NCBI GenBank assembly: GCA_037189785.1 | Contig: JBBCIP010000370.1 | Location: 1-14,075, forward strand | Origin: Govanella sp037189785 | GTDB lineage: Bacteria > Pseudomonadota > Alphaproteobacteria > Sphingomonadales > Govanellaceae | Direction of reading: 5' to 3' | Length of the DNA stretch: 14,075 nucleotides | Shown: positions 7,072-14,075 of the stretch, piece after piece | How positions within the stretch are numbered: position 1 is the first letter of the stretch | How the letters are laid out: every line of letters begins with the position of its first letter | Translations under genes and position numbers: made by a program | The notes under the pieces: generated by a model | What the model was told of the DNA's origin: nothing | Database searches by the model: none | What the model saw: the letters and a program-made list of their open reading frames with translations, nothing else

Positions 7072-7079
7072 CTCCCTCC
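7072..7079 (-). promoter_or_regulatory. Strong ribosome binding site deciding the secreted-protein start
   Basis: On the minus strand this reads GGAGGGAG and ends 8 bases before the ATG at 7063. It lies inside the longer open frame starting at 7096, and so argues for the downstream start, which also gives a clean signal peptide. Confidence 0.75.
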
Positions 7080-7166
7080 GTGAATGCCGGAATCATATGG
7101 GAGCATGGCCATCTGCGTCTTGGCGGCAGAGTTTGGTTTTTCAGTCTGTTTTAAACGCGGTGTACT

Positions 7167-8102
7167 TTAAGAATTATGTGCACGCCATTCCGAAGGGGTC
7201 ATGCCGAACCGCCGTCGGAACAGCTTATTGAACCAGGAAATGTCGTTAAAGCCGGCTAGGAAGACGATTGCGGCAATTGTTTCGTGGGCATTGGTCGGTG
7301 TACGCAGCAGACTGGCCACATGGCTCAGTCGGGCATCGACCACAAAATCGGTAAAGCTTGTCCCTTCGTCATAAAATAGTGACCGGATATAAGACGCACT
7401 GAGGCGATGCCGTTTGACGAGCCAATCCAATGATAAATCCGGGTTGGCTAGATGCGCCCGGATATCAGCCTTGATTACCTCGCGTCGTGCCGCGCGTGAC
7501 CCATTTCGACGGGCGTGTTCCTCGTGGTCGCGTCCACCGCCCAGCACTAACACGGCAAGGTCAATGATGTGGCTCGACATGACGCTTTGTTCAAAACCGG
7601 TTTGTGTTGCCCCATCGTCACTTAATAGTGTTGTGGCATAGCTTTGCAGAAGCTTAGTTGCAGAGGCTGAAACCGGTTGGGGTTTTGTGATGGTATCCTG
7701 GCTTTTGAGGCGATGCAGGATATGATCATGGGGGACCATGATGCTGAGAATGCGACTGGGCTGGTCGGCTACCGTCACGGATGGTCGCGCACATTGCATT
7801 ATATTGAAGTCGCCTGCCTTTACCGGGCGTGCTTCGCCCAAGGCATCGATTACACCGCCACCTGCCACCGTAATGCCTAGATACAACACACCGTTGTCAC
7901 TGGCTGGTGTAGAAATACGCACCGGCGAAGTCTCGACCATTGCGATATGAATACCGCCAACCTGACGCAGCCACATCTCGGCCGCCACCGGATGATCGGG
8001 TGAAAAGTCTATAGCGCCCTTAACATGCTGCCCGTAGGTGTTGGCTACAGCTTCGCGACATATTTTTGGAGCTAGGTCATGCGTCGAAAAGTGCATTAAC
8101 AT
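7167..8102 (-). CDS. AraC family transcriptional regulator
   Basis: About 311 residues. The C-terminal ~100 residues are a standard AraC/XylS double helix-turn-helix: LSLDWLVKRHRLSASYIRSL for the first motif, then IAAIVFLAGFNDISWFNKLF and RRRFGMTPSEWRA for the second. The N-terminal ~170 residues resemble the AraC-binding-like cupin domain, with LYLGITVAGGGVID, VKAGDFNIMQCARP and a following beta strand. This domain would bind an unknown effector. Start choice is uncertain: ATG 8102 has GGGG 6 bases upstream, ATG 8096 is also possible, and an in-frame TTG at 8120 has GGGGA upstream. The gene lies on the same strand as, and 103 bases upstream of, the secreted-protein/lipoprotein pair, so it may control them (inference). 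No terminator is visible in that gap, so readthrough is possible. Confidence 0.9.
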   Translation of the reverse strand: MLMHFSTHDLAPKICREAVANTYGQHVKGAIDFSPDHPVAAEMWLRQVGGIHIAMVETSPVRISTPASDNGVLYLGITVAGGGVIDALGEARPVKAGDFNIMQCARPSVTVADQPSRILSIMVPHDHILHRLKSQDTITKPQPVSASATKLLQSYATTLLSDDGATQTGFEQSVMSSHIIDLAVLVLGGGRDHEEHARRNGSRAARREVIKADIRAHLANPDLSLDWLVKRHRLSASYIRSLFYDEGTSFTDFVVDARLSHVASLLRTPTNAHETIAAIVFLAGFNDISWFNKLFRRRFGMTPSEWRAHNS

Positions 8103-8148
8103 CGCCGACCCCGTTTTCAAATATCCGTTCCCCGCCTGTGCCTGGAAC

Positions 8149-8158
8149 GTCCTAGGAC
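8149..8158. repeat. Perfect 10-base palindrome upstream of the AraC-type gene
   Basis: GTCCTAGGAC is an uninterrupted palindrome about 50 bases upstream of the AraC-type start. It could be an operator for this gene. The half TAGGAC also appears within an inverted repeat upstream of the kinase gene (10213-10228). Confidence 0.35.
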
Positions 8159-8276
8159 AGGGGCGTTAAAGGGTGCACAAGCAGACAAATTATAATGAAA
8201 GAAAATAATTTATATCAAGCGCCTTAATAAGAAAATCGGACATATCGATAAATGGTCCGATGTAGCTTCGTCTCAG

Positions 8277-10142
8277 TTAAGACAAAGGTGGGATCGGGAT
8301 TATGAACTCGAATATCAATTCGTTTGGTACGAGTGTTTTTGAATAGCTGCCTTTCAACTGCCACTCGATAGTAAGGGCCAGCAGGCGGGAGCCATAGCCA
8401 GATTCGGGAATATCCGCTGTAGCCTGCAATCCCATTTCTTTCCAACAAACATGTAAGCGCTTCCCATCGTGCTTGAAGCATAAGTGTAATAGACCGGTAG
8501 GAACAGTTAAGGCGCCATATTTCGCGGCATTGCTGGCCAATTCATGGAATACCAAAGCGAGTGGAGTTAGCATGGTTTCTTTTAGGTGGACATCGTCCCC
8601 TGAAACACTGATCCGCTTGGTGCCGTCATCATAAGGCTCTAGTAGTTTGCGAACAAGCGATTGGATTGATACCGGAACGGGGGAGGTTTTGTCACGCGCT
8701 CGGATAACACTGTGCGCGCGGTATAGTGCCGAAAGACGTTTTTGGAAATCTTCTGCAATAGGTGCAAGATCCGGATGCTCCCGTACCGAGAGCGCAACGA
8801 GTCCGTTGACAAGTGCAAAGATGTTCCGAATACGATGCTCTAATTCATTTGCGATGAGCTCGCGCTCGTCCACGAGTCTTTTCTGATCCTCTATATCTGT
8901 CGAGGTGCCGTACCAGCGAATAATATGACCGGAGCGGTCATATAGTGGTAGCGCCATGACTCGCAACCATCGATATTCTTCCGACCAATGTCGAAAACGA
9001 TATTCGATATCGTAAGTTTTACCCGTGCGAAGACACTCCTCCCAGGTCTCGGCGACCATCGGCCAATCATCAGGATGCACAAGACGCTGCCACTCGTCGT
9101 CTGCGACCGCGTTAGGATCAAGCCCGGTGAATTCAGTCCATCGGCCGTTGAAATAATCGTGCCGGCCTTGTCCGTCTGTGCCCCAGACAATTTGAGGGAT
9201 GGATTCGACAAATGCGCGGAAGCGCGCCTCGCTTTCATGAAAGGCAGTTTCGACTGAAACTTGACTGGTTAGGTCGATCACGATGCCTGTCAGCTTTTTG
9301 ACTTGACCTGCATCGTCCAAGATTGCTCTACCGGCATCAAGATACCAGCGCAGACCATATTTCGGGGAGTATACTCGATAGCGGCAATGATAATCGGAGC
9401 CTAGTTGCATTGATTTTTTAAGTGCGCTCTGAACAATCTCCCGATCATCTTGATGAATAATATTGATGAAAGTATCTGTGTCTATCTCTAGGCGGCCATC
9501 CTCAGGGCTTATTCCAAACAAACGAGCAAAGCGTTCATCGCACGTTAGCCGATTTGTTCTGACATTGATGTCCCACGTGCCTACAATGCCACTAACATCG
9601 AAGGCTACGTCAAGCCGCTTTTGCGTGCGTTGTAGCTCCTGCAACGTTGTCACGCGTGCAGTTGTTTCGCTCACAATCAACAAAACAGCTAGCACGCGGT
9701 CTTCATCATTCATAACCGGTGTGAATGATAGATCGAACCAAGCCGTTTTCCATTCGCCATCACAGCAAAGCAGCATGGCCTGATCAGAGAAGTTGCAGGC
9801 CTTGCCGCTAAAACATTGTTCAATTGTTTCGTGATATAATTTTGCCGCTTCCGGGAGCACGTCTTCGAGTGTGCGAGCCAACGATCCATCATAAAATGTA
9901 CCGAACAGCTCGCGCATCGTATCGTTGTACGTTAGCAGGGCCTCCCTTCCCAGCAGCAAGGCCATGGGTGTCGTTGCACGTAGCATCAAGCGTAAGGTAT
10001 GCTTGAGTGGGGCCTCCCATAATCCAATATCCCCCGCTGGGGTTGAACCCCAGTCGAAAGCATATATGGCGTTGAGCATAAACGATGCGTCAGAATTGCT
10101 CCTCCCCGCAACGCCAACCCTAGGGATGATATGCTCATGCAT
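8277..10142 (-). CDS. PAS-domain sensor histidine kinase of the HWE family
   Basis: A 621-residue sensor kinase without transmembrane segments, so probably cytoplasmic. Residues ~28-165 match the PAS-like start common in HWE kinases (FDWGSTPAG, then LLTYNDTMRELFG). A second PAS/PAC lies at ~180-295 (FARLFGISPED, IIHQDD, RWYLDAGRAI). A third lies at ~303-420 (DYFNGRWTEFTGL, LVHPDDW, YRWLRVMALPLYD). The kinase core starts at ~430. The phosphoacceptor His is His436 in ANELEHRIRNIFALV, the N box is HELASNAAKYGAL (533-545), the WxE element is CWKEMG (Trp567, Glu569), and the G box is GYGSRLL (582-588). All residues needed for activity seem present. HWE kinases are typical of Alphaproteobacteria and often signal to PhyR or single-domain response regulators. 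No response regulator is in the window, so it is an orphan here. The ATG at 10142 follows GGGAGAG. Confidence 0.93.
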   Translation of the reverse strand: MHEHIIPRVGVAGRSNSDASFMLNAIYAFDWGSTPAGDIGLWEAPLKHTLRLMLRATTPMALLLGREALLTYNDTMRELFGTFYDGSLARTLEDVLPEAAKLYHETIEQCFSGKACNFSDQAMLLCCDGEWKTAWFDLSFTPVMNDEDRVLAVLLIVSETTARVTTLQELQRTQKRLDVAFDVSGIVGTWDINVRTNRLTCDERFARLFGISPEDGRLEIDTDTFINIIHQDDREIVQSALKKSMQLGSDYHCRYRVYSPKYGLRWYLDAGRAILDDAGQVKKLTGIVIDLTSQVSVETAFHESEARFRAFVESIPQIVWGTDGQGRHDYFNGRWTEFTGLDPNAVADDEWQRLVHPDDWPMVAETWEECLRTGKTYDIEYRFRHWSEEYRWLRVMALPLYDRSGHIIRWYGTSTDIEDQKRLVDERELIANELEHRIRNIFALVNGLVALSVREHPDLAPIAEDFQKRLSALYRAHSVIRARDKTSPVPVSIQSLVRKLLEPYDDGTKRISVSGDDVHLKETMLTPLALVFHELASNAAKYGALTVPTGLLHLCFKHDGKRLHVCWKEMGLQATADIPESGYGSRLLALTIEWQLKGSYSKTLVPNELIFEFIIPIPPLS

Positions 10143-10212
10143 AACACTCTCCCTTACTCGCCAACCCTTCCGTAGCTAAGAGGGTCATTTCTCACCCCTT
10201 GGAGCATAGGTG

Positions 10213-10228
10213 TTTAGGAGGTCCTAAA
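10213..10228. repeat. Perfect inverted repeat, 7-base arms, upstream of the kinase gene
   Basis: TTTAGGA (10213-10219) and TCCTAAA (10222-10228) are exact inverted repeats around GG, about 70 bases upstream of the kinase start. Position and symmetry suit an operator for a dimeric regulator. Confidence 0.4.
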
Positions 10229-10300
10229 GTACCGTCACAAAAGCACCGCCTTGCATAAGCTTAACGCATTTTTTTCCCACTCAAAGTGGTAGTCGTAGGA

Positions 10301-10329
10301 CATGGCCTCTGGCAGGGTCATGCCTCTGG
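10301..10329. repeat. Short direct repeat, 18-base period
   Basis: CATGGCCTCTGG (10301-10312) recurs as CATGCCTCTGG (10319-10329), differing by one missing base. It may be a tandem protein-binding site or a small slippage product. Confidence 0.3.
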
Positions 10330-10584
10330 GTTAGGTATCGACAATTTCACGGTTTTTTGTTTTATAAAAGCTGTTCGCGACTAAAATAATAGTCAGAAAT
10401 AAACAAGAACATAAAAAGAACGTTGGGTGTGTGCGATTTCAAATAACAAGCGATTCTTGTAACAAGGGCATACGGAGTCCATCCCACTTCAATTCAAAAT
10501 AACCAAATATCATAGCGAATAGCTCGTCACCGTTTCGAGATAAGCCGATCACGTGTGTTCTTTTCCCGGCTTAAATAGGTCAGA

Positions 10585-10929
10585 TCAATCCATCGGCGGG
10601 ACGTTGCCATTGGCTTCTGATCGGTCACGATAAAGTGCTGCGCGAACAAGAAGAATGAGGGTCACCGGTGTTGTTAACAAAATGAAGATCGAAAGCAAAA
10701 TTTCGTGGACGATGAAGCGTGATTGCAATACCGAAAAGCACAGCATCGATCCAATCAGGATCAGCACCGCGCCAAGTGTCGCACCGAGTGTCGGCGCATG
10801 GACGCGCTGATAGAATGATTTCAGTCGCACAAGACCGATTGTGCCGATCAAGGTAAGGGTTGCACCGCTCAGAACACAAAGACTGGTGAGTATGGCAGCC
10901 CATAATGGCAGTGTGGGGGCTTCAATCAT
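10585..10929 (-). CDS. mnhG: Mrp-type cation/proton antiporter subunit G
   Basis: A 114-residue membrane protein with three hydrophobic segments, normal for MnhG/PhaG. Typical blocks are GTIGLVRLKSFYQRVHAPT (residues ~29-47) and TLGATLGAVLILIGS. The C-terminal tail is polar. It is the last gene of the operon, and its ATG (10929) overlaps the subunit F stop by 4 bases. It is a non-catalytic small subunit needed for assembly of the complete inner-membrane antiporter complex in characterised Mrp systems. Confidence 0.95.
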   Translation of the reverse strand: MIEAPTLPLWAAILTSLCVLSGATLTLIGTIGLVRLKSFYQRVHAPTLGATLGAVLILIGSMLCFSVLQSRFIVHEILLSIFILLTTPVTLILLVRAALYRDRSEANGNVPPMD

Positions 10930-11207
10930 TCGATGACCTCGCCGCGCATCAGAAACTTGGCCAGGGCGACGGTAGCGGTAAAGCCCATTAAACCGATCAC
11001 GAGTGCGGCCTCAAAATAGAGTGTGCTACCGGTCCGGATCCCAAATATCACGATCATCAAGAGTGCGTTCACATAGAATGTGTCGAGCCCGAGCACGCGG
11101 TCTTGTGCGCGTGGGCCCCGCACGATACGCCAGACAGAAAGCGCCATGGCGATAACGAGCATGATCTGCGCTATAAAAAGCGCGACACTCAGAATAAGGG
11201 CGCTCAT
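10926..11207 (-). CDS. mnhF: Mrp-type cation/proton antiporter subunit F
   Basis: A 93-residue protein with three hydrophobic segments, the standard MnhF/PhaF size. The family block RGPRAQDRVLGLDTFYVNAL sits in the first loop, with its conserved Asp residues. It is followed by a second and third membrane segment (LLMIVIFGIRTG, ALVIGLMGFTATVALAKFL) and a short RGEVIE tail. Start and stop each overlap the neighbouring operon genes by 4 bases, indicating coupled translation with E and G. Confidence 0.95.
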   Translation of the reverse strand: MSALILSVALFIAQIMLVIAMALSVWRIVRGPRAQDRVLGLDTFYVNALLMIVIFGIRTGSTLYFEAALVIGLMGFTATVALAKFLMRGEVIE

Positions 11208-11692
11208 TCGAATATCTCCCTTAATAGCGGTTCATAGCGGCGTTTCACGAGATTGATCCATTCCTCTTCTTCGACCAAATCGAACACGTGCAAGAGCAAA
11301 CGGTTTGTCGCGGCATCGTGTTGCGCCCATAGTGTTCCTGGCGTGCTGGTGATGATCACCGCCAGCAAAGCCAAACCGTATTGATCGGTTAGATCGAGCG
11401 GAATAGTGACGAAGCCCGACACCTGTTTATGCCTAGTGCGGCTGACAATGATCGTGGCGACTGCAAAGTTCGACCGGATGATGTCATAAATGACGATGCC
11501 TGCAAGCCTGACGAGTGCGATAAAGCTTCCAAGCGGTGGCTTTGGCGCTTTCATTAGGACAAGACACCACGGCAGGATTACCCCAATCAGCACGGCACCG
11601 ATCACGGTCATCGGCGTCACTGAATTATACAGCAGTAACCATAAAATCGCGAGAGCGAGCGATACACCGGGGTAAGGAAAAAGCTTGCTCAT
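11204..11692 (-). CDS. mnhE: Mrp-type cation/proton antiporter subunit E
   Basis: A 162-residue protein of normal MnhE/PhaE length. Two N-terminal hydrophobic segments (ALAILWLLLYN, VIGAVLIGVILPWCLVL) and a third around VRLAGIVIYDIIRSNFAVA precede a cytosolic-type domain. That domain carries the family motif TSTPGTLWAQHD and the helical end LVKRRYEPLLREIFE. The ATG at 11692 overlaps the subunit D stop by 4 bases. The protein is required for stable complex formation in studied Mrp antiporters. Confidence 0.95.
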   Translation of the reverse strand: MSKLFPYPGVSLALAILWLLLYNSVTPMTVIGAVLIGVILPWCLVLMKAPKPPLGSFIALVRLAGIVIYDIIRSNFAVATIIVSRTRHKQVSGFVTIPLDLTDQYGLALLAVIITSTPGTLWAQHDAATNRLLLHVFDLVEEEEWINLVKRRYEPLLREIFE

Positions 11693-13302
11693 TTGCGGCC
11701 CTCATATGCCTCTAAGCCCGCGCGGTAGTCGGTGCCGAGGACCGCGTCGACATAATATTGAGGGTGATGCAACCAGGATACCGTATCATTCGTATATTGA
11801 AGCACTGTAGCGGCGTTTGTTGTCATAACAATGCAGACCGTCAGCAATCCGGCAATGGCGATGAATTCTACACCTTGAACGCGGGGCACGGTGTTTTCCT
11901 TGGCGGCCGAGATAGTTTCGATCCCGATGCGCAGCAAGGCGACGATGACGGTGAAACTCGACACCGTTAAGAGGGCGATCAATATCCAATCCGCGATCGT
12001 TGCATGCTCGGATAAACCGACCATCATGGCAAATTTGCCGACAAAGCCAGAAAGCGGTGGCAGACCCGCAAGCAAAAGCCCGCTTAGGATGAAGCCGCCA
12101 CTGATCAAGGCAATGACGGCCGGAATAACAACACCCACTTCGTCGCCAGGCGGGCCATCTTCATAGGGGTCTTGATACTCGTCCTCGAATACGGGCGGTC
12201 CCATAGGCGCGGCGACCGTTCCACGCATACGATTCAGAAGTTCGATAAGAAGGAAAAAGGCCGCAACGGCAAAGGTCGAGCTGATCATGTAATATAGGGC
12301 GCCGGACAGGGCTTGCTCGCTACCGGCCCCGACAACGGCAAGAACCGCACCAGATGAAATCAAAACGGAAAAACCTGCGATCCGTGAAAACGTGCGCGCG
12401 GCCAGCATGCCGATGGAGCTCATAACGATCGTGAGCGCACCGCCCAACAAAAGCAATGGGCTGGGGTAGTCTACCGTGCCGCCGGCGTCAGCGCCAAAGA
12501 ACAAGAACGTTGCGCGTAACGTCGCATAGACACCGAGCTTTGTCATGATTGCGAACATGGCCGCCGCGGGTGCGCTTGATGCCGAATAGGTCGGCGGCAG
12601 CCAAAAATTAAGCGGCCATATCCCAGCTTTAATCAGAAACGCAATGCCCAGCACGGCACATCCGATTTCAAAAAGCACGCGTTGCTGTCCCGCGATATGG
12701 GGAATACGTGCCGCGATGTCGGCCATATTGAGTGTGCCGGTGATGCCATAAATAACGGCGACACCGAGCAGGAAAAGCGAAGCAGCGCCAAGATTGATAG
12801 CAATATAGTGAAGGCTTGCTTTGACGCGGGCAGTACCGGAGCCGTGCAGCACGAGCCCATAAGACGCGGCCAGCAGAACTTCGAAAAAGACAAAAAGGTT
12901 GAACAAGTCGCCCGTCAGAAAAGCGCCATTGAGCCCCGTGAGCAACAGCAGAAACAACGCATGGAAACGAGGACCCGCACGGTCCCAGCGGGCGAGCGAG
13001 AAAACGTAGGCTGCAAGGGCCAACACACTGGTCAGCGCCACCATGCCGGCAGATAGGCGATCGAGCACCAGAACAATGCCGAACGGGGCGGGCCAGTCAC
13101 CGATGCGATAGACACTTACCGCATTTGCCTCTGGCGAGGCGACGGAGAGCAGCATGACGATGGATGTCGCGAGCAACGCCACAACTGTCGTAAAACTAAT
13201 GGCCACGCGCAGCGACCGCTGTTCGACCATAATAATAAAGGCTGCGACCGCTAGCGGCAGGATAATGGGTACGATGATCAGGTGAGGGAATAAGCTGTTC
13301 AT
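11689..13302 (-). CDS. mnhD: Mrp-type cation/proton antiporter subunit D (NuoN/NuoM-like)
   Basis: A 537-residue polytopic inner-membrane protein related to the antiporter-like subunits of respiratory complex I (proton-conducting membrane transporter family). Key charged membrane residues are present: Glu141 in GDLFNLFVFFEVLLAASYG, Lys225 in AFLIKAGIWPLNFWLP, and Lys255 in MTKLGVYATLR. These correspond to the conserved proton-path Glu and Lys positions of MrpD. A hydrophilic, strongly acidic loop lies at about 371-389 (FEDEYQDPYEDGPPGDEVG) before the later membrane helices; acidic inserts here also occur in other alphaproteobacterial PhaD proteins. The start codon overlaps the subunit C stop by 4 bases. 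With the large A subunit it forms the ion-translocating core that exchanges Na+ or K+ for protons. Confidence 0.96.
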   Translation of the reverse strand: MNSLFPHLIIVPIILPLAVAAFIIMVEQRSLRVAISFTTVVALLATSIVMLLSVASPEANAVSVYRIGDWPAPFGIVLVLDRLSAGMVALTSVLALAAYVFSLARWDRAGPRFHALFLLLLTGLNGAFLTGDLFNLFVFFEVLLAASYGLVLHGSGTARVKASLHYIAINLGAASLFLLGVAVIYGITGTLNMADIAARIPHIAGQQRVLFEIGCAVLGIAFLIKAGIWPLNFWLPPTYSASSAPAAAMFAIMTKLGVYATLRATFLFFGADAGGTVDYPSPLLLLGGALTIVMSSIGMLAARTFSRIAGFSVLISSGAVLAVVGAGSEQALSGALYYMISSTFAVAAFFLLIELLNRMRGTVAAPMGPPVFEDEYQDPYEDGPPGDEVGVVIPAVIALISGGFILSGLLLAGLPPLSGFVGKFAMMVGLSEHATIADWILIALLTVSSFTVIVALLRIGIETISAAKENTVPRVQGVEFIAIAGLLTVCIVMTTNAATVLQYTNDTVSWLHHPQYYVDAVLGTDYRAGLEAYEGRK

Positions 13303-13640
13303 GGGGTGGGCTCTTGACCATCAACATGGTCGGTTCCGGTCAGACCCCGTGATGCCAAGAGGACAACAAGAAAAAGCGCGGTCATTGCGAAGCTGATGAT
13401 GATGGCTGTCAACACCAGTGCCTGTGGCAATGGGTCGGCGTAAGTGCTGAGGTCGGTAATAGCTGGGTCAAGGATAGGGGCGGCGCCGATCTGTACGCCG
13501 CTCACGGAAAAGATGAAAAGATTGACGCCATAGCTGATCAAAGAAAGACCGATGACGACCTGAAATGTCCGGGGTCTGAACAATAGCCAAACTCCCGATC
13601 CGATCAAAACACCGATGCCAAGGGCAAGTACAATTTCCAT
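13299..13640 (-). CDS. mnhC: Mrp-type cation/proton antiporter subunit C (NuoK-like)
   Basis: A 113-residue protein with three membrane helices, homologous to NuoK. The family signature DPLPQALVLTAIIISFAMTA lies at residues ~69-88, and the first helix block GSGVWLLFRPRTFQVVIGLS is typical of MnhC/PhaC. The C-terminal tail is short and acidic. The ATG overlaps the stop of the AB gene by one base (TGATG on the minus strand), so translation is coupled. Confidence 0.95.
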   Translation of the reverse strand: MEIVLALGIGVLIGSGVWLLFRPRTFQVVIGLSLISYGVNLFIFSVSGVQIGAAPILDPAITDLSTYADPLPQALVLTAIIISFAMTALFLVVLLASRGLTGTDHVDGQEPTP

Positions 13641-14075
13641 CAGATTTGGCCCTCCTCAGTCGTTTTCCCTATCGGCTCAGGTGCCGGTAGGGCATCGGCC
13701 TCCGTCGCATCAGCTTTCGGGCTGATTTTGCGGGGTGTGCGGATTGATTGATGGGCGAGCGCGACGAGCATAAGGAGGGTCGCCCCTACCACCAGCGCAA
13801 ACACCCCAAGATCGAAGATCATGGCCGTGGCAGCGGGGATAGTGCCCAGTCCAGGAATATCGATATATTGGAAATACGACGTCAGGAATGGGTAATCGAA
13901 GACCAAGGAGCCGCAGCCCGCAGCGACAGCAATCAACAGGCCAAACCCGATCCAGTTGATCGGTTGGACGCGGAGATGCGCTTCGGTCCAGCGCGTGCCG
14001 GCGGCCATGTATTGTAAGATAAAGGCAATCGACATGGTGACACCGGCGATGAAGCCACCGCCCGGCAAGTCATGG
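13640..14075 (-). CDS. phaAB: Mrp-type cation/proton antiporter subunit A/B, MnhB-like C-terminal end (5' end outside window)
   Basis: The frame is open to the window edge, so this is the 3' end of a longer gene. The first visible residues, HDLPGGGFIAGVTMS, are the MnhB-domain motif (GHNxPGGGF in relatives). They are followed by four hydrophobic segments and a hydrophilic tail from ~110 that is rich in Ala, Glu and Pro. In Alphaproteobacteria this domain is usually fused to the large MnhA-like subunit as PhaAB. Since the missing part is outside the window, a separate mnhB gene cannot be excluded, although its normal N-terminus would then lie just beyond the edge. The in-frame TTG at 14068 lies inside the conserved motif and is not a start. 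The gene ends with TGA overlapping the subunit C ATG. Confidence 0.9.
   Translation of the reverse strand, partial: HDLPGGGFIAGVTMSIAFILQYMAAGTRWTEAHLRVQPINWIGFGLLIAVAAGCGSLVFDYPFLTSYFQYIDIPGLGTIPAATAMIFDLGVFALVVGATLLMLVALAHQSIRTPRKISPKADATEADALPAPEPIGKTTEEGQI

Larger units (their letters stand above)
10143..10584. other. 442-base stretch without a gene between kinase start and antiporter operon end
   Basis: I see no supported coding region here. The right side (about 10340-10520) is AT-rich. It should contain the promoter of the minus-strand kinase gene and the end of the antiporter transcript, but neither a clear promoter nor a T-tract terminator was found. It holds the inverted repeat at 10213-10228 and a direct repeat at 10301-10329, listed separately. 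A weak AAGCCG...CGGCTT pairing downstream of the mnhG stop (around 10541-10575) has a long loop and no T-tract. Confidence 0.5.

Noticed and set aside
8144..8167. Possible EcfG-type promoter (GGAAC followed by CGTT) on the plus strand
   Set aside because: The spacing is 15 bases instead of the usual 16-17, and it points toward the 3' end of the kinase gene where no plus-strand gene exists.
8224..8481. Minus-strand open frame of 85 residues overlapping the kinase 3' end
   Set aside because: It overlaps the kinase G-box region in another frame and has no supporting motif.
12682..13056. Plus-strand open frame of 124 residues inside mnhD
   Set aside because: It is antisense to a strongly conserved antiporter subunit, and its Gln/Arg-rich composition is typical of a shadow frame.

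Overview
The window looks like a chromosome segment from an alphaproteobacterium. Three things point that way: a HWE-family sensor kinase, a pha/mnh-type Mrp cation/proton antiporter operon whose first visible gene ends in an MnhB domain, and a DUF6356 membrane protein. A relative of the Kordiimonadales or Sphingomonadales would fit, but this is inference from gene content and not a proven placement. No rRNA, tRNA, CRISPR array, integrase, transposase or phage gene was seen.

Left part (1-4376): an AT-rich block of small-molecule metabolism and transport genes. It holds the 3' part of an amidase-signature hydrolase, closed by a clear intrinsic terminator. Next comes an Lrp/AsnC regulator on the minus strand, divergent from a translationally coupled pair on the plus strand: a DUF6356 protein and a YeiH-type transporter. 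Convergent to that pair is a nitrilase-superfamily protein. It keeps the catalytic Glu and Lys but carries Ala where the nucleophilic Cys should be. The 288 bases upstream of it hold only short repeats and palindromes.

Middle part (4377-10142): four minus-strand genes in a row. Read in transcription order they are a three-PAS HWE histidine kinase, an AraC-family regulator, a secreted protein of unknown function and a large beta-rich lipoprotein of unknown function. The last two are 2 bases apart and surely form one expression unit. Neither resembles a family I can name, so this is the least explained block in the window.

Right part (10585-14075): a compact minus-strand operon for subunits AB (partial), C, D, E, F and G of a Mrp-type Na+/H+ or K+/H+ antiporter. 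Neighbouring genes overlap by 1 or 4 bases. A 442-base stretch without genes (10143-10584) separates the operon's 3' end from the kinase gene.

Best leads: the Cys-less nitrilase-like protein, and the regulator plus secreted protein plus lipoprotein cassette. Nothing here by itself proves a new biological system.
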